Virus record (IMG/VR): IMGVR_UViG_3300030060_004878
Coordinates: 1 to 26,152 of that record
Direction: 5' to 3' (one strand)
Length of the DNA: 26,152 nt
Origin: a virus
The first letter of the stretch is position 1, and every line of letters begins with the position of its first letter. This document shows positions 16,141 to 24,496 of the stretch, one piece after another. The position numbers were made by a program, and so were the translations under genes. The notes under the pieces were generated by a model. It was not told the origin of the DNA, searched no databases, and saw only the letters and a list, made by a program, of their open reading frames with translations.

Positions 16141-17346
16141 TTAATTTTTCTTTCTAATTTTAAAAGATCTGTTTTTCATATCAGAGGTATTTTCACCTAA
16201 AACCCTAACTTTTAAACCACCAACGTTAACTTCGCCGTGTGTTTGTCTAGGATTTAAGTTTATGTTTTTATCTTTAGCAACTCTATCCTTTGTTGCATCA
16301 GCTTTACCTTGTTCATAAAAATGATTAGCAATAGCATCAGCGTTCATGGCTGTAAAAAAAGATTTATGGTAACCAGCGATATCTTCTATTTCAGATCTAT
16401 CTTTATTAGCAAATTTATTAATAAAATTAGATATATCACTTTGAGTTTCCTTTACTTTATTTACATCTTTAACATTAAACCTATATTTTTTGTTTCCAAC
16501 GTTAAAATCAAAACCTTTGAAATTTTCATTAAAAACACTATTAGTTTTTTCGTTAAAAGATTTTAAAGCTTTTTCAGATAATACTCTCTGTTCTTCAGAT
16601 TCTTTATTGTGTCTATTAAAGAAATCAATTGCTTCTTGTTGTTCTTGAGTCAACTTTGACCCAGCTTTAATTTCTTTATAGTATTTAGACTTTTGCCCGT
16701 CTAAGTAGGCTCTAGCCTTGGCAACTTGCTCTTTTAAGGCTATTTTCTTTCTCTTAATGTCTTTAGGTTCATCAACCTCGTCGTCGTAACTAAACTCTTC
16801 CTCTAACATAAAACTTCTTTCTTCAGCTGTTAAATGTGGTTTTGTTGCGCGATAGTATTCATCAAGTACATCAGAGTTGTCCATCTTAGACACATCTCTG
16901 TTTAAGTTAGCGTAGTCTAATATATCACCACCTGTTTCTTCCATAAAATCTACAAGCTTCTGTATATTTTCTGGTAATTTTTTTTCAGGTTGTTTTGACT
17001 CGCTTATAGGTTTTTGTGTGGGTTGCTCTACGACTTCTTCTATAACTTGTTCCACAACTTCTTCTTTATCTTCCTTAAGATCTTCCATTGTTACCTCTTC
17101 AACAACTGGAACTTCTTGTTCTTCCACCTCATCAGTTGTTTCTGTTTTTACTTCTTCAGAAACCTCTTCGTTAACTTGTTTATTTTCTTCAGGTGGTGGT
17201 TTACTTAAATCAATTTTAATAATATCTGGATTACCAGCGCTATCAAACTTTGATTCATCTACTTTTGCTTCAACAACCTCTTCTTTAGGTTGTTCAACTT
17301 GCTCTTCGGTTACTTCTTCAAGTACCTCTTTGTTTTCTTCTGTCAT
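16141..17346 (-). CDS. Scaffold-like acidic head-assembly protein, 401 aa
   Basis: Residues 1-125 are highly acidic low complexity built from EEVxE/VVEE-type repeats, so presumably disordered. Residues 126-190 (NIQKLVDFMEETGGDILDYANLNRD, EEYR-type helices, HLTAEERSFMLEEEF) and the coiled-coil stretch 196-265 are helical. A small folded part follows (about 275-297, KGFDFNVGNKKYRF), and the C-terminal 90 residues include HFYEQGKADA and a basic tail ending KIRKKN. An acidic, helical protein between portal and capsid genes with a basic C-terminus is the usual picture of a scaffolding protein, whose tail binds capsid protein. No protease gene or cleavage motif was seen. Function is inferred from position and composition. 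Confidence 0.75.
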   Translation of the reverse strand: MTEENKEVLEEVTEEQVEQPKEEVVEAKVDESKFDSAGNPDIIKIDLSKPPPEENKQVNEEVSEEVKTETTDEVEEQEVPVVEEVTMEDLKEDKEEVVEQVIEEVVEQPTQKPISESKQPEKKLPENIQKLVDFMEETGGDILDYANLNRDVSKMDNSDVLDEYYRATKPHLTAEERSFMLEEEFSYDDEVDEPKDIKRKKIALKEQVAKARAYLDGQKSKYYKEIKAGSKLTQEQQEAIDFFNRHNKESEEQRVLSEKALKSFNEKTNSVFNENFKGFDFNVGNKKYRFNVKDVNKVKETQSDISNFINKFANKDRSEIEDIAGYHKSFFTAMNADAIANHFYEQGKADATKDRVAKDKNINLNPRQTHGEVNVGGLKVRVLGENTSDMKNRSFKIRKKN

Positions 17347-17372
17347 AATAAAATTTTATAAAATATTAAATA

Positions 17373-19772
17373 TTAAGGAGTAAACCTATCTAAACCCACT
17401 CCTCCCGTAATTATATCATTACCTGATGATTCAAAATTATTAAGTGAATCACCCTGTTTTCTTTGTCCTATCATTTGTTTTTGATGAGCAGCCTGTCTGT
17501 CAACTCTTTGATCTTTTCTATCTTCACGCATAGACTCTCTTTCATCATTGATTTCTTTCTCCATACCTTTAACTCTAGAGTTTAATTCAAACTCCAACAT
17601 CATTAAGTCTTTTTTAGACTGAACTTCTTGTTGAAGGTAATTTATTTTTAAATCATTTTTAATAGTTTCTAATCTACTATCTATATCTGCTTGAGCTTGG
17701 CTTTTTTGCATTTCAGCTTGAGCTTGAGCAGCAGCTTGTTCTTGTTGAGCTTGAGACTGTATCTTTATATTTTGCTGTTGGAGCTGTTGATCTCTTTGCA
17801 TTTTTTTTCGTCTTTTAACTTTTAGTAGTTGATTAGCTAGTTTTATATTTCTAACACTTCTAAGATCAATAGCGTCATCTAAGTCTAATGTTTGTTGAGC
17901 CAAAGCTTGTTGTATGTTGTTTTCCAATATAGCTTTTTCTTCTTCATCTGGCATTAACTCAATAAATATACCAAAGTCATAAAGATGTAATTCTTTTAAC
18001 TCGTTAAGTGTAGCAACATTGTGTGCTCCAATAGCTTGAATAAAAGCCTCTCTTGTTGGAGAGTACTCTACAATATCTGATATTCTTAAAGAAAGGCACT
18101 CAGCCACCTCAGCAGTTAAATAGAGCATAGACTGTAGTACATGTCTTGTAGCTGTGTTTGAATTAGCAGCAGCTAATTTTTGTACACCAACTAAAGCGTT
18201 CTTGTCTGGCATACTACCATCTCTAGCCTCGTTAAGTCCTGTTACATCTCTTATCATTTGCAAGTAGTAGTTATAAGTTGTGATTAAACTTTGTATTTTA
18301 TTACTATTTACATTGTTGTTAATTTGTTGAATAGGAACTTTACCAGGATTCATGTCACCTTCTGAAGTAAAACTTCTACCAACAACACTACCGGTTTGAA
18401 AGAACATGTTTAAAGCTTCTTGTGGGTTATAGTTTGTTCCATTACCAAGATCAACCTCTGCTAAACCATCAACATCTAAAAACACACCGTCTGGTACCAT
18501 ACGAGACATAACTTGTTGTAGCTTTAAATGTGTCAACTGTATCATGTCAGCAAAACCAGTTATTCTACTAACTATAGACTCTATTCTACCGTGATACATT
18601 CTTGGTGCAACTATTTGGTAATTCATTTTTACCTTGCTAAAATTAGATTGATTTCTCATCATATTAGAGGCCATTTGCCATTTAAGTAGCTTTTGGCAGC
18701 CTACTAAAAACACACCTTCATATAGTGTTTCAATAACTCTTTCTAGTTTACTAAAATCTCCTTCTTTGTTTTCAGGCGGATTAAATGAATCGTCTTTTTG
18801 TATTATTTTTTCTGCACCACTATTTGTTTTCTTTAATTTATAAACATCATTGGTGTGAGTCTTATAATTAAAATAAAGAACCTCAACTTTATTTTTATCA
18901 GTATTAACGTTATAGCGACTTCTACTGTATTTTGTTGTTCCAGAAGCTTCTGTTATTTCTTTTATATCTTCTTCTGTTAATTCAGGAAATTCTTTAACTA
19001 ACTCGTTTATAGGTATTTCTTTTACCTCTCCTACATAATATATATCGTCAAAGTATGGGGATTCAGTATATGAATAAACTAAATTAGCTGGATCTACATA
19101 TTGAACTCTTGCTCCATCACTCCAATCAAAACTAGTTTTAGTGGCACCAATACCTATTGTTGTTAAGTCATATAAACATCTTCTTCTTACTAGTTCATAA
19201 TCGCTACCTTCCATTAAAACACTTAAAGCTTGCTCTTCGGCTAGCTCAACGGCTTGCTTGTAGTTAAGCTGCATGTGTAGCGCTAGTTCTTCTTCTGTAT
19301 CTGGAAGTTCTTCTGGCTTATTTTCATACAAGTCTACACCAAAAGCAATTTTAGCCATGTCATTAAACTCTCTTGTACGCATGTCACGAAGTATAGACTC
19401 CATGTACTCAGTTCTTTTGCTTACTCCGTATTGATCTTGAGAGTAGCAATTTATTTCATAATTTCTTTGAGCCATGCCATTTACTACTATGTCTACGAAC
19501 TTAGGAATAATTGGAACTGGCTTCCAGTCTAAATTAAGATATGATAAATCACCATTTATAGATAATTCATTTTTATACTTTTGCACCGACTGCTCACCTC
19601 TAGCGTACAGTCTTAGTTGATGGAAATTATTTATATTTCCATAAAACTTATTGTTGTCACCTTCAAACCATTCTGATCTTATAGCTCTTGCTACTTTTTC
19701 ACCATATTCATGGGACATTTTTTCTATATCACTAACTGCTTGTGATGGAAAATTAATAACAGACTCTGTCAT
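17373..19772 (-). CDS. Portal protein, 799 aa
   Basis: Residues 45-130 (NINNFHQLRLYARGEQSVQKYKN; LDWKPVPIIPKFVDIVVNGM) match the crAss-like / P22-type portal pattern, as do residues about 386-430 (YQIVAPRMYHGRIESIVSRITG...MIQLTHLKLQQVMSRMVPDGVFLD) and 505-535 (MIRDVTGLNEARDGSMPDKNALVGVQ). The dodecameric portal forms the vertex through which the terminase pumps DNA and to which the rings attach. From about residue 655 the protein becomes a long Q/A-rich then charged helix (to about 770), as in portal barrels, ending FESSGNDIITGGVGLDRFTP. It starts 6 bases after the TerL stop and ends 26 bases before the scaffold start. The length fits crAss-like portals (roughly 780-800 aa). Confidence 0.9.
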   Translation of the reverse strand: MTESVINFPSQAVSDIEKMSHEYGEKVARAIRSEWFEGDNNKFYGNINNFHQLRLYARGEQSVQKYKNELSINGDLSYLNLDWKPVPIIPKFVDIVVNGMAQRNYEINCYSQDQYGVSKRTEYMESILRDMRTREFNDMAKIAFGVDLYENKPEELPDTEEELALHMQLNYKQAVELAEEQALSVLMEGSDYELVRRRCLYDLTTIGIGATKTSFDWSDGARVQYVDPANLVYSYTESPYFDDIYYVGEVKEIPINELVKEFPELTEEDIKEITEASGTTKYSRSRYNVNTDKNKVEVLYFNYKTHTNDVYKLKKTNSGAEKIIQKDDSFNPPENKEGDFSKLERVIETLYEGVFLVGCQKLLKWQMASNMMRNQSNFSKVKMNYQIVAPRMYHGRIESIVSRITGFADMIQLTHLKLQQVMSRMVPDGVFLDVDGLAEVDLGNGTNYNPQEALNMFFQTGSVVGRSFTSEGDMNPGKVPIQQINNNVNSNKIQSLITTYNYYLQMIRDVTGLNEARDGSMPDKNALVGVQKLAAANSNTATRHVLQSMLYLTAEVAECLSLRISDIVEYSPTREAFIQAIGAHNVATLNELKELHLYDFGIFIELMPDEEEKAILENNIQQALAQQTLDLDDAIDLRSVRNIKLANQLLKVKRRKKMQRDQQLQQQNIKIQSQAQQEQAAAQAQAEMQKSQAQADIDSRLETIKNDLKINYLQQEVQSKKDLMMLEFELNSRVKGMEKEINDERESMREDRKDQRVDRQAAHQKQMIGQRKQGDSLNNFESSGNDIITGGVGLDRFTP

Positions 19773-19778
19773 ATTTTT

Positions 19779-22004
19779 TTACTTTATTATTGTTGATTGA
19801 AATCCTTTGTTATCATATTTTGATATATTTAGGTTTAGTGGTGTTTTTTTCTTATCTGGATTTGGTTTGTATAAATGTCTATTGCAAGCCATTATTGCTA
19901 AACCTGTACTTATTGAAGCATCGTGTTTTGTTCTTCTGTTTATATCGAACTTAGCCCAATCATTTAACGCGTCATTAAAATACATCGTACCGTATGTTCC
20001 ATCTTGCAATAAACCAACATGATCGTTGATGTACATTTCAATAGCAGCGGCATGCGCTTGTTTTATGTCTTCACTTGAGTTAGGTATTCCACCAACTTCT
20101 TTTTCTGCTACTGATAGTTTATTCCAAATTTTATCTGGCCTATTCATACTAAAACCCCTATAACCTCTTCTTCTTAAATAGTATAAAAGTCTAGGTTTAT
20201 TATTTTCTGCTAATAGTGGCATACCGTAAAACACTAATGACATCAAAACGTCTTCAAAAAATATCTCAGCTGTCTGTGGTCTTGCTATATATTCTAAAAA
20301 GAAAGTATTTGCTGGTGCGTCTTCCATTGAAAACTTTGTTAATCCATGTAAAGCACCTTTTGAACCCTTATTATCTACCGTACCTGATATATCGTAAGAG
20401 TCACAACCAAAAGCACCCATGTGTTCGTTGCCTGGGTATTTTACGCCATTTTTAATTATAACGCTATTCTGCAAACTTTTGTTTGGTACCCAACTTACTT
20501 TAAATCTTCCGTTTTGATCTGGATTAAAAATAACTTGAGTATCTTTAACACCGTTTGCCCACTGAAAGTTTCCTGTTGTTAAAACAGAAGAATTTTTATT
20601 ACCCTCGTTGTAATCTATTTGTTCGTATATTTTTATTAAATTAAACAAACTATTTTTAGTTTCATCTCTAAACGCGTGCTCTTCTGTTCTAGGAAACTGA
20701 CGGTAAAATTCATTTAAAGCATCTTGATCATCTTTTAAACCTTCAGCTTCATTGTCCCAGTGATCTATAACACCGTAATCTATTTCTACTCCATGTGGAT
20801 CAAATGTTTGTTTTTCAGGAGTATTGAATACAGGTTGTCCGTATTCATCAATGAATCCCTCGTAATTCCATTCCATAGGAATAAACAAAGAATATAATCC
20901 CGACTTAGTTTGTCCATTTTTATTTCTTTTCGTGACATCTGAGTTGTTGTATAGGTTTTTAAAATTATCACCTCCTTTATCTAGTGCGTTGGAAGTTGAT
21001 CCCATCATACATTTACCTATAATTCTACTACCTAATCGCAAACAAGTTTTTGTAACTCTCCAGTTATTTTTTATATTATCAGGTCTCTCCCACTTACCAC
21101 TCTCATCGTGAACCAGTAAAGAAAGTTTTTCACCGTCATAACTATTATCACCTGTATTCTTCCAATCTATAGTGGTGTCTAGTCCTTCCATGTCATCTTG
21201 CTCTTCACGCTCCCTCATTTTCTTACGAGTAAACTTTTTAGCAGGAACTCGATATGCTAACTCTGATTTTGGACGATCCATACCGTCTTGTATAGGTTTA
21301 AAGAAGAATGGATAGTTAATACTAATTGGTACTACTTTGTCTGTAAACATCTTTTTTGCATCAGCACCAGTTTTAGATAGTATACCGTATCTACTATCAC
21401 TTGATATAGTTGCCAAATTAACAGTTTCAGCTGAACTCATAAAAGAAAAACCAGAACGTCTATTTTTTAAATAACACATCCCATAACTTCTTTTATCTGC
21501 TTTACAAGCTTCCCAGAATATAAAGAATAATCTATTAGCTTCTCTAAAATCTGGAGCACCAACATCTATTTTACTCCATTGTAAATACATATAGTGTGTT
21601 CCTGTTATGTAAGTTGGTTTACCGTTATTCATAAACCAAAAACCTTCTTCTCTTCTTTTAAACTCTTCATCTATATATCCATAATGCTTTTCCTTAAAAT
21701 CATCTGGATAGTCTTGCCAATCAAATACAGTTTTAATTCTTTTAAAATCAGGATTAGGCGGAAACTGTTTCCATTTTTGTTCTGATTTATTTTTACTACA
21801 AGAGTATATTTCTTTTGGTTGTTTAGGTAAAGCTATTTGAAAGCCTTGTATTTCAAGCACGTCACCTATCATACCTGTTTTAGATATTACAACAATATCA
21901 TTTTCCTTGTTGTAACCATACTCCCATTTTTTAGACTTATTTAATCTTTTAATGGTGTTTAATTTTATAGGCTCTACAACCTTATATAACGTTTGATTAT
22001 ACAT
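19779..22004 (-). CDS. terL: Terminase large subunit, 741 aa
   Basis: ATP-driven DNA packaging motor with nuclease. Motifs visible: Walker A-like KNRRSGFS at residues 180-187, a variant lacking the classical GKT/S; Walker B LLVHDE at 296-301 (Asp300, Glu301); coupling motif MMGSTSN at 333-339; and RNase H-like nuclease acidic residues in AFGCDSYD (Asp535, Asp538) and KHDAS (Asp695). The stretches YGILSKTGADAKKMFTDKVVP (207-226) and FFFKPIQDGMDRPKSELAYRVPA (233-255) are the form I recall from terminases of crAss-like and related marine phages. Its ATG shares one base with the stop of the 91-aa gene (TAATG), pointing to coupled translation of a TerS-TerL pair. Confidence 0.93.
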   Translation of the reverse strand: MYNQTLYKVVEPIKLNTIKRLNKSKKWEYGYNKENDIVVISKTGMIGDVLEIQGFQIALPKQPKEIYSCSKNKSEQKWKQFPPNPDFKRIKTVFDWQDYPDDFKEKHYGYIDEEFKRREEGFWFMNNGKPTYITGTHYMYLQWSKIDVGAPDFREANRLFFIFWEACKADKRSYGMCYLKNRRSGFSFMSSAETVNLATISSDSRYGILSKTGADAKKMFTDKVVPISINYPFFFKPIQDGMDRPKSELAYRVPAKKFTRKKMREREEQDDMEGLDTTIDWKNTGDNSYDGEKLSLLVHDESGKWERPDNIKNNWRVTKTCLRLGSRIIGKCMMGSTSNALDKGGDNFKNLYNNSDVTKRNKNGQTKSGLYSLFIPMEWNYEGFIDEYGQPVFNTPEKQTFDPHGVEIDYGVIDHWDNEAEGLKDDQDALNEFYRQFPRTEEHAFRDETKNSLFNLIKIYEQIDYNEGNKNSSVLTTGNFQWANGVKDTQVIFNPDQNGRFKVSWVPNKSLQNSVIIKNGVKYPGNEHMGAFGCDSYDISGTVDNKGSKGALHGLTKFSMEDAPANTFFLEYIARPQTAEIFFEDVLMSLVFYGMPLLAENNKPRLLYYLRRRGYRGFSMNRPDKIWNKLSVAEKEVGGIPNSSEDIKQAHAAAIEMYINDHVGLLQDGTYGTMYFNDALNDWAKFDINRRTKHDASISTGLAIMACNRHLYKPNPDKKKTPLNLNISKYDNKGFQSTIIK

Positions 22005-22279
22005 TACTTAGATCTTCCTTCAGCAAATCCCTTAAACGTTGTCTTTTTTTCTTCTTCTATAGGCTTACCTTCTAGCATAGCCTCTTCCTCGTGGATTCTG
22101 TTTAATATTTCAAACGCATCAAATATAGCTAACTTTTTTGTAGCTGCTGCGTTCTTTAATCTATCAGCTGATATATCTTCATCTGAATCAACTATTTCTT
22201 CTCTAGCAACTTTAATTAGTTCTTCAACCGCTTTGTGCCCAGCTTGGATTATATTCTTCTTCGTTTCCTTGATATTCAT
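22004..22279 (-). CDS. Small helical protein, candidate terminase small subunit, 91 aa
   Basis: The peptide NIIQAGHKAVEELIKVAREE (residues 9-28) and DEDISADRLKNAAATKKLAIFDAFEILNRIHEEE (34-67) reads as two or three helices, acidic to basic, then a charged tail. Similar small proteins precede TerL in related marine phages. The one-base TAATG overlap with terL supports a TerS role (DNA recognition in packaging), but I see no definite DNA-binding motif, and it is short for TerS. The first 56 bases lie inside the 192-aa gene in another frame; the next in-frame ATG is at residue 68, so an upstream start is required for a useful protein. Upstream is an AT-rich leader without Shine-Dalgarno. Confidence 0.75.
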   Translation of the reverse strand: MNIKETKKNIIQAGHKAVEELIKVAREEIVDSDEDISADRLKNAAATKKLAIFDAFEILNRIHEEEAMLEGKPIEEEKKTTFKGFAEGRSK

Positions 22280-22802
22280 ATTTAATTGTAATAAATTTAT
22301 TTAAGACTCTATATAATCTTTCCCCATCAATAATAAACTCGTATGTACTTACTGGATCAAAACCAACAAGTTCTTCTTTTTTAAAAGTTCCATCAGAATA
22401 TTTAATCACACCAACTAAAGGTTTTTCGTCTTCTAAACTAAAAGTATCATTAGACTTTAATGGTTTAACAAAACTAAAACCAGGTGTAGCTTTTTTATTA
22501 TATAAAAAAATTTGATCTTCAGTAACAAAATACTTGTCTTCTTTGAAGTAAGATCTACTATTCTTTTCTCTACCTTTAACATCATGCCATCTTCTAAAAA
22601 CATTATGATGAACTATTACTTCATCACCCACGTTAATGGGTGATTGAAATAATATTGGAGTAGCGATTACTTTTGCTAGTCTATTTACATATTGATGATT
22701 AAAAACCTCAGTGTTAAGTATGAGTTCTTTGTCATCAACTTTTTTAGAATTATTATAGCGATCACCAATAGGTGATACTATAAAATCTTTGTAAGCTTTC
22801 AT
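22224..22802 (-). CDS. Protein with two GroES-like halves, 192 aa
   Basis: Residues 6-101 follow the GroES (Cpn10) order: FIVSPIGDRY (compare the DRVIVKP opening), ELILNTE (GGIVL), NRLAKVIATP (GxVxAVG), INVGDEVIVHH (VKVGDxVxF), EDKYFVTEDQIFLYN (EEYLIMxxSDILAV). Residues 108-176 appear to repeat the order: FSFVKPL, EKPLVGVIKYSD, ELVGFDP, STYEFIIDGERLYRVLNKFITIKYE. Thus two beta-barrel modules in one chain, against about 95 residues for a normal GroES. A co-chaperonin or chaperonin-interacting role in capsid folding is possible, as for T4 gp31, but is inference; no mobile loop is obvious. The tail NEEEYNPSWAQSG is encoded where the 91-aa gene starts in another frame. The start overlaps the 74-aa stop (TAATG). 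Confidence 0.75.
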   Translation of the reverse strand: MKAYKDFIVSPIGDRYNNSKKVDDKELILNTEVFNHQYVNRLAKVIATPILFQSPINVGDEVIVHHNVFRRWHDVKGREKNSRSYFKEDKYFVTEDQIFLYNKKATPGFSFVKPLKSNDTFSLEDEKPLVGVIKYSDGTFKKEELVGFDPVSTYEFIIDGERLYRVLNKFITIKYEYQGNEEEYNPSWAQSG

Positions 22803-23026
22803 TAGTATTCTAGATTATACTCAACTGATATAGCCATATTTTTATTAAAATCTTTCCAAGGTATAACTACTTTTTCTTTTCTAATATAAATAGAATACTT
22901 ATCTTCTTCTTCTATTATATCACAAATTTTATGACCTCCATAAACCTCTTGGTCAACTGCATAATGCATGGAATCATTTTTATAGTCTTTACCTATAGTA
23001 ATTTTTCTAATAATATTATTTTTCAT
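22802..23026 (-). CDS. Small conserved-looking hypothetical protein, 74 aa
   Basis: Short alpha/beta-looking protein: NIIRKITIGKDYKNDSMHYA, VYGGHKICDII, YSIYIRKEKVVIPWKDFN, MAISVEYNLEY, with regular alternation of hydrophobic residues suggesting four or more beta strands. I recall similar small genes upstream of terminase in marine phages, without known function. It overlaps the 90-aa gene by 11 bases and the 192-aa gene by one (TAATG), so it sits in a tightly coupled string leading to terL. Two Cys-free faces and no membrane segment; a single Cys at residue 35 is the only one. A packaging or head-assembly accessory role would be a guess. Confidence 0.72.
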   Translation of the reverse strand: MKNNIIRKITIGKDYKNDSMHYAVDQEVYGGHKICDIIEEEDKYSIYIRKEKVVIPWKDFNKNMAISVEYNLEY

Positions 23027-23288
23027 CTTCCTTCCAGTTGATTGTTCCGTCCATTATATTAACATCGTCGTTACCATACTCTTTGTTTAAAGTATCTTGA
23101 AATATAGAAACCTTATTTTGCGTTATAGCAAGCTCATGTAATAAGCTGTGTTTTTGAGATTCTATTTTACCAATCTGAATTTGAGTTTGGTTTATAGTAT
23201 TTATAATATCTTGAAGTTCCCTTAAGTGTTCATTAGATATTTTATCTACCCTAGGTTTTAATTCAACCGTTTTTTCTTTTTTTGCCAT
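23016..23288 (-). CDS. Small coiled-coil protein, 90 aa
   Basis: Begins with a Lys-rich MAKKEKTVELKPR, then a continuous amphipathic helix from about residue 17 to 70 (NEHLRELQDIINTINQTQIQ, IGKIESQKHSLLHELAITQN) with heptad-like Leu/Ile spacing, and ends in an acidic DGTINWKEDEK. A two-helix or parallel coiled coil is likely. The same pattern occurs in small genes of other marine phages as far as I recall, with no assigned function. It starts 29 bases after the lectin-like gene in an A/T-only leader and overlaps the next gene by 11 bases. A DNA-packaging or head-assembly helper is plausible from context only. Confidence 0.75.
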   Translation of the reverse strand: MAKKEKTVELKPRVDKISNEHLRELQDIINTINQTQIQIGKIESQKHSLLHELAITQNKVSIFQDTLNKEYGNDDVNIMDGTINWKEDEK

Positions 23289-23317
23289 TTTATTTAATTT
23301 TATTTAATTATTAATTA

Positions 23318-24496
23318 TTACGATATTCCGTATTTTGTTTTTAAGTATGTTTCTATACCACTTATTTCTTCTGATGATAATTTTTTACTATAAATTATTA
23401 TTTCATATATACCATTTGATTGGTCATCTTCTAAATCATCTGTGTCTCCCCAGTTCCAAGAAGCACCACTACTTAATGCTCCGTGATTACCACCAGAACT
23501 AGCATTAAATCTTGCACCAATTTCTATTTTATCAAACTTGTGACTATCATGACTACCAGCAGCACCACCAATGTGACCTAAGTGTAATTTAGTGCTTCCT
23601 GAGTCACCATCAACTTTACCATCTGAAGTGTTTCCATTTTTATAAAGCTTTGATGAACCACTACCACCACCTATTGTTGTGATGATTTGAGCTCCAGATG
23701 TTACTTCTGGTGAATCGGGAGAAGGATCAGTGAAAGTATTACGTTCATTACCACTGCCATAAGCAATCACTTTCTGACCTGTCCCATAGCTTGCTGATAC
23801 ATTTGTTCTACCAAACTCAGCATTCCAATAGTCTGGGTTGCTAGATCCATTACCAGCGCCAACAGAGTGTAACGATAAAGTACCATTAGAACTTGTTTTT
23901 CCACTTATTCTAATTACTGATTTCCATGTTTGTGATGAAGAATGAAACCAATCACCTGCCACAAACTCAACATTTGGTGGTTTTGCTACGGTAAATATAG
24001 TGATATTTTCTGGATCTAATATAGAGGTTGATAAAACATTGTCATAATTACTGTCAAAATTACTAATTCTAGTATTCATATCAGCTTCACTAACTCCTTG
24101 TATTTGATCAGCACTCATATTTGAGTAAACGTAATCATGTGGTATGCCGCCGTGACTAGTTGCCCAACCAGAAACAAAACCAGCCGTACTACCCAAACTA
24201 ACATAAGACTTACCATTTGCACCACCGGTTGTATATCCATTAGCATAATCACTTCCACCAACATCACTTTTAACAGCGAATTTACCAAGCATTAATGGAG
24301 AATTATTATTAGTATAAGCCTTATTGTCCACTCTTGCAATAACATCTCCACTAGAAGAAACATTTGTAGACCCAGCGTCTGTATACATTGATGAAGCATC
24401 AGTAAAATCCCACCAACCTACTAAATCAGATATATCTGTTGGAATTATTTCAATAGGATAATTATTAAACACTAGTCCACTTGATAATCCTAACAT
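23318..24496 (-). CDS. LamG / concanavalin A-like lectin-fold virion protein, 392 aa
   Basis: Residues 21-60 (DISDLVGWWDFTDASSMYTD, then VIARVDNKA) and the C-terminus (GIYEIIIYSKKLSSEEISGI followed by ETYLKTKYGIS, 362-392) are the start and end signatures of LamG-like concanavalin A-type domains common on phage surface proteins. Between them the chain is Gly/Ser/Asn-rich with short beta-strand patterns (ENITIFTVAKPP, KVDGDSGSTKLHLGHIGG). The fold often binds glycans, so host-cell or mucus attachment, or capsid decoration, is likely; the exact role is inferred. It lies before the packaging genes and beside two small paralogous proteins, far from the tail genes, which favours a head decoration or head-fibre position. 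The start overlaps the 120-aa stop (TAATG). Confidence 0.8.
   Translation of the reverse strand: MLGLSSGLVFNNYPIEIIPTDISDLVGWWDFTDASSMYTDAGSTNVSSSGDVIARVDNKAYTNNNSPLMLGKFAVKSDVGGSDYANGYTTGGANGKSYVSLGSTAGFVSGWATSHGGIPHDYVYSNMSADQIQGVSEADMNTRISNFDSNYDNVLSTSILDPENITIFTVAKPPNVEFVAGDWFHSSSQTWKSVIRISGKTSSNGTLSLHSVGAGNGSSNPDYWNAEFGRTNVSASYGTGQKVIAYGSGNERNTFTDPSPDSPEVTSGAQIITTIGGGSGSSKLYKNGNTSDGKVDGDSGSTKLHLGHIGGAAGSHDSHKFDKIEIGARFNASSGGNHGALSSGASWNWGDTDDLEDDQSNGIYEIIIYSKKLSSEEISGIETYLKTKYGIS

Noticed and set aside
17353-17366. ATTTTATAAAAT palindrome between portal and scaffold genes
   Set aside because: Composed only of A/T with no GC stem; not a credible terminator or operator.
17018-17383. Plus-strand open frame of about 121 codons, Ser/Thr-rich
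   Set aside because: It is the mirror of the Glu-rich repeats of the scaffold-like gene on the minus strand; the antisense of GAA/GAG codons gives Ser/Phe-rich frames.
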